From positions 1-9,203 of the forward strand of contig CABUCT010000041.1 of the NCBI GenBank assembly GCA_902490145.1: DNA of 9,203 bases. The letters are read 5' to 3'. Shown piece after piece: positions 6,676-9,203 of this stretch. Positions within the stretch are counted from its first letter, which is position 1. Every line of letters starts with the position of its first letter. The position numbers and the translations under genes were made by a program. This DNA is from an uncultured Oscillospiraceae bacterium (GTDB lineage: Bacteria > Bacillota > Clostridia > Oscillospirales > Acutalibacteraceae). The notes beneath the pieces were generated by a model. It saw nothing but the letters and a program-made list of their open reading frames with translations, did no database searches and had not been told where the DNA came from.

Positions 6676-6885
6676 ACAAAAACAGAGTTTTGTTTCGGGT
6701 TCAACCACGGCACACATACAAACTTGCCTAAAATAGCGGACCATCGATGATTTCTGGCTTGTCATTATCCGCAAGGCGTTAGACTTGCAGACTCTTTCAC
6801 ATCGAAAATCACTCGAAATACGTAAAGCCCCTTCGTCGCCTGCATCACAAATCACTCAAAATTCCTCTCGTTTTAGGTCATAGGA
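6676..6885. repeat. Candidate dispersed intergenic element
   Basis: This block differs from its surroundings in base composition (about 45-47% G+C against 30-35% just to the right) and contains two related 20-base units (6800-6819 and 6843-6862). A minus-strand reading frame spans most of it but has no credible start site and runs into the upstream gene, so I do not call it a gene. It resembles the recurrent intergenic elements of some Clostridia, but that is a recollection, unverified. The boundaries are approximate. Confidence 0.35.
6800..6862. repeat. Imperfect direct repeat, two 20-base units
   Basis: CATCGAAAATCACTCGAAAT (6800-6819) and CATCACAAATCACTCAAAAT (6843-6862) agree at 17 of 20 positions, with starts 43 bases apart. 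The two copies flank a GC-richer spacer (6820-6842). Confidence 0.7.
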
Positions 6886-7088
6886 TTTTATCATAAAACA
6901 ATTTGCATGCAGATAAGGTAAAAACGCAGTTAATCATAACGGATAATGTATTTTAATGCAGGCATAACTCAAATTATGTCGCTAAAATTTGGTTCATATG
7001 TTAGCTATGCTTAACGGGAAAACGGTTGAATTCACTTTAGTTTAAAAGATTTGCATGATATCCGAAGCTACTCGCATGGGGAGATTTT

Positions 7089-7610
7089 ATGGAAAAAATT
7101 TTTGAGGGAACTGTTCAGCCGGTTCTTGAAGAACTGGTCGAATGCGGAAAAATTCAGCACAAACATTCTCACGGCGGCAGTTATTTTTCTTTTTATGCTT
7201 TAGGTGGAATTATGCTCGCCGCTGTTGCCGCCGAAGTCATACTTTCAGGACTCATCAATTGGTTTTTTGTTGCCGGAGTCGGACTTGCGGGAATTTTTCT
7301 TCTGTTCCAGCCTATTTGGTTTATTCCAAGGCTTATAAAAAAAGAAGTTGAAAACGGAGCGTTTGACCAAAACAAAAAAAGTCACATTATTCTTACAGAC
7401 GTAAACTTAATAAAAACGCCGATACCGGGAAGTGCTCCGTCTTATACAGAGGTCAACATTCCATACAGCCGGCTTACCGGCGTTATTGAAAGTGCCGATT
7501 TATTTATTTTTTTTATAGATAACATTCGTAAGGTTGTTTTACCCAAAAGATATCTGACATCTGACGAAATCACACGGATCAGCTTGGTTTCGGGTGCAAA
7601 ACGAATGTGA
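7089..7610 (+). CDS. YcxB-like membrane protein
   Basis: This 173-residue protein has a short N-terminal cytoplasmic segment with a His-rich patch (HKHSHGG, residues 24-30), two closely spaced predicted membrane helices at about 33-53 and 55-78, and a soluble C-terminal domain. That domain ends in RKVVLPKRYLTSDEI, where VLPKR (150-154) occupies the same place as VIPK/VIPDR in the two upstream proteins. The architecture is YcxB-like; the molecular role is unknown. The start ATG has GGGGAG five bases upstream. It follows a 443-base gap, so it is probably a separate transcription unit from the upstream pair. It ends only 38 bases before gyrA and could be co-transcribed with it. The sequence has diverged strongly from the other two copies. 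Confidence 0.75.
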   Translation: MEKIFEGTVQPVLEELVECGKIQHKHSHGGSYFSFYALGGIMLAAVAAEVILSGLINWFFVAGVGLAGIFLLFQPIWFIPRLIKKEVENGAFDQNKKSHIILTDVNLIKTPIPGSAPSYTEVNIPYSRLTGVIESADLFIFFIDNIRKVVLPKRYLTSDEITRISLVSGAKRM

Positions 7611-7648
7611 GATAAAATACCCTGTCCACAAGGAAAGGATTTGATTAC

Positions 7649-9203
7649 ATGAATGAAACTGATTTTCAACAGCACAGCAAGGAAATTTCGGTTGACATTG
7701 TTTCCGAAATGCGAAAAGCATATCTGGACTATTCAATGTCGGTTATTGTCGGTCGAGCCCTGCCGGATGTGCGTGACGGTCTGAAGCCGGTTCACCGCCG
7801 AATTCTTTACACAATGTATGAAAATGGACTGACCCCCGAAAAAGCATATCGTAAATGTGCAGACACGGTAGGTTCGGTGCTCGGACGTTATCATCCGCAC
7901 GGAGACAGCAGTGTTTATGATGCACTTGTGCGTATGGCACAGGATTTTTCTTTGCGTTATATGATGGTCGACGGGCACGGAAATTTCGGTTCGGTTGACG
8001 GATATCCTGCCGCTGCTTACCGATATACAGAAGCAAAGCTTTCCAAAATATCTATGGAAATGCTGCGTGATATCGACAAGGAAACGGTAGATTTCCAGGC
8101 AAACTATGATGACCGCTTAAAAGAGCCGGTTGTTCTCCCATCCCGCATACCAAGCCTTTTGGTAAACGGATCTTCAGGAATTGCGGTTGGTATGGCAACC
8201 GAAATTCCTCCGCATAATCTCGGAGAAGTTGTGGACGGTATGTGTTATCTTATCGATCACCCCGATGCCACCATTCCTGAACTTATGGAATATATCAAAG
8301 GGCCGGATTTCCCGACCGGCGGAATTATTATGGGATATTCGGGAATCCGTGCGGCATACGCAACCGGACGTGGCAAAATAACCCTTCGCGGACGTGCCGA
8401 AATTGAGGAAACAAGAACCGGATATTATCGAATTGTTATAACCGAAATTCCTTACAAAGTCAATAAACAGCAGCTTGTTAAATCCTTTGTTGATTTGATG
8501 AAGGAAAAACGGGTTGAGGGAATTGACGACGTAGTCGATTATTCAGGTCAGGACGGCATGAAGATTGTTATTGATCTGAAACGTGATGCAAATCCTCAGG
8601 TCGTGCTCAATCAGCTTTATTCATATACCCAGCTTCAGGTGACCTTCGGGGCTATAATGCTGGCACTTGATAACGGCAGACCGAAAACCATGACGCTTAA
8701 GGAAATGCTCCAAAGCTATATTGATTTTCAGTGTGAAGTTGTCACAAGACGCACACAGTTTGAACTCAGAAAAGCAAGAGAAAGAGCTCATATTTTGGAA
8801 GCACTTAAAACTGCGATCGATTTTATTGACGAGGTCATAAGGCTTATTCGTGCATCAAAGACCATTGCCGACAGTAAGGCAGCACTTGCAGAGCGTTTCG
8901 GATTTGATGAAGTTCAGACCACAGCTATCGTTCAGATGCCGCTTGGCCGTCTGTCAGGTCTTGAGAAAATTAAGATCGAGGATGAACTTAAAGCTCTTCT
9001 TGAGAAAATCCGTGAATTGGAAGCAATTTTGGGTGATGAACTCAGGGTTAAGGAAATTGTTAAGGACGAAGCATATATTGTTCGCGATAAATATGTTGAT
9101 GATCGTCGCACCGAGATCACAGCGGTCACGGGAGAGGTTGACATAGAAGATCTTATTCCGGTTGAAGAAAGCGTGCTCACGCTTACACATCTGGGATATA
9201 TAA
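7649..9203 (+). CDS. gyrA: DNA gyrase subunit A, 3' end beyond the window
   Basis: GyrA is the DNA-breaking and rejoining subunit of gyrase. The first 518 residues are present and the frame is open at the right edge; a full GyrA is about 800 or more, so most of the C-terminal DNA-wrapping domain is missing. The winged-helix region includes GRALPDVRDGLKPVHRRI (35-52) and the catalytic tyrosine Y126 in AAAYRYTE with R125 before it. The quinolone-determining stretch YHPHGDSSVYD has S87 and D91, equivalent to E. coli S83 and D87, so no classical resistance change is seen here. A coiled-coil region spans about 360-430, YVDDRRTEI at 482-490 closes the N-terminal part, and VLTLTHLGYI begins the C-terminal domain. 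ATG 7649 has AAGGA nine bases upstream. Confidence 0.96.
   Translation, partial: MNETDFQQHSKEISVDIVSEMRKAYLDYSMSVIVGRALPDVRDGLKPVHRRILYTMYENGLTPEKAYRKCADTVGSVLGRYHPHGDSSVYDALVRMAQDFSLRYMMVDGHGNFGSVDGYPAAAYRYTEAKLSKISMEMLRDIDKETVDFQANYDDRLKEPVVLPSRIPSLLVNGSSGIAVGMATEIPPHNLGEVVDGMCYLIDHPDATIPELMEYIKGPDFPTGGIIMGYSGIRAAYATGRGKITLRGRAEIEETRTGYYRIVITEIPYKVNKQQLVKSFVDLMKEKRVEGIDDVVDYSGQDGMKIVIDLKRDANPQVVLNQLYSYTQLQVTFGAIMLALDNGRPKTMTLKEMLQSYIDFQCEVVTRRTQFELRKARERAHILEALKTAIDFIDEVIRLIRASKTIADSKAALAERFGFDEVQTTAIVQMPLGRLSGLEKIKIEDELKALLEKIRELEAILGDELRVKEIVKDEAYIVRDKYVDDRRTEITAVTGEVDIEDLIPVEESVLTLTHLGYI

Larger units (their letters stand above)
6646..7088. other. Long intergenic region, no supported gene
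   Basis: These 443 bases lie between two YcxB-like genes and hold no convincing + strand gene. The left half (about 6700-6860) is near 45-47% G+C, whereas 6901-6960 is 30%. The left half also carries an internal imperfect direct repeat and a small hairpin (GCAAG at 6771-6775 with CTTGC at 6784-6788). The right half is AT-rich and should carry the promoter for the gene at 7089, but I could not find a convincing -35/-10 pair. Confidence 0.6.

Noticed and set aside
6676..6693. Small hairpin ACAAAA/TTTTGT as terminator for the two-gene YcxB-like unit
   Set aside because: The stem is only six A/T-rich pairs with no G+C core, and the T-run after it is short and followed by CGGG.
6765..6773. TTATCCGCA, 8 of 9 to a DnaA box
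   Set aside because: The mismatch is in the conserved CACA half, there is no cluster of boxes nearby, and it lies within the repeat-like block.
6601..6855. Minus-strand open frame of 84 codons in the long gap
   Set aside because: No ribosome binding site or family motif is recognised, and it runs into the end of the + strand gene at 6097-6645. It more likely reflects the composition of the repeat-like block.

Overview
The window is a conserved replication-origin neighbourhood of a low-to-moderate GC Gram-positive bacterium, most likely class Clostridia (possibly an Oscillospiraceae-like lineage). This placement rests on gene order (dnaN, S4-domain gene, recF, DUF370/remB, gyrB, gyrA, all on the + strand), on a roughly 645-residue Gram-positive-length GyrB, and on strong purine-rich Shine-Dalgarno sites. 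It was made by reading alone, with no database search.

Layout. Positions 1-271 are an AT-rich gap upstream of dnaN, where dnaA would normally lie just to the left. It holds CTA triplets followed by 22 bases of pure A/T, an arrangement like the DnaA-trio and unwinding region of Bacillus-type origins. Positions 272-2698 hold dnaN, the S4-domain gene and recF, packed with overlapping ends. A DUF370 (RemB-like) gene follows at 2745-3041, then a 116-base gap with a dyad, then gyrB at 3158-5095. Between gyrB and gyrA, which are often neighbours in Firmicutes, lie about 2.55 kb. This stretch holds three small predicted membrane proteins that all look YcxB-like (5384-6100, 6097-6645, 7089-7610). They are separated by two unusually long gaps, one of which (6646-7088) contains a block with higher GC and internal repeats. 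gyrA starts at 7649 and runs off the right edge after 518 codons.

How the genes fit together. DnaN is the replicative sliding clamp. RecF loads RecA at gaps and its gene commonly travels with dnaN. The S4 protein is a small RNA-binding or ribosome-associated factor. GyrB and GyrA form DNA gyrase, which supplies negative supercoils needed at the origin. The DUF370 protein resembles a DNA-binding regulator of matrix and osmotic genes. The three YcxB-like proteins have no known role. Their placement inside the gyrase locus, with divergent sequences but one shared architecture and one copy carrying an added zinc ribbon, is the least explained part of the window. I saw no tRNA, rRNA, CRISPR array, transposase or phage gene.
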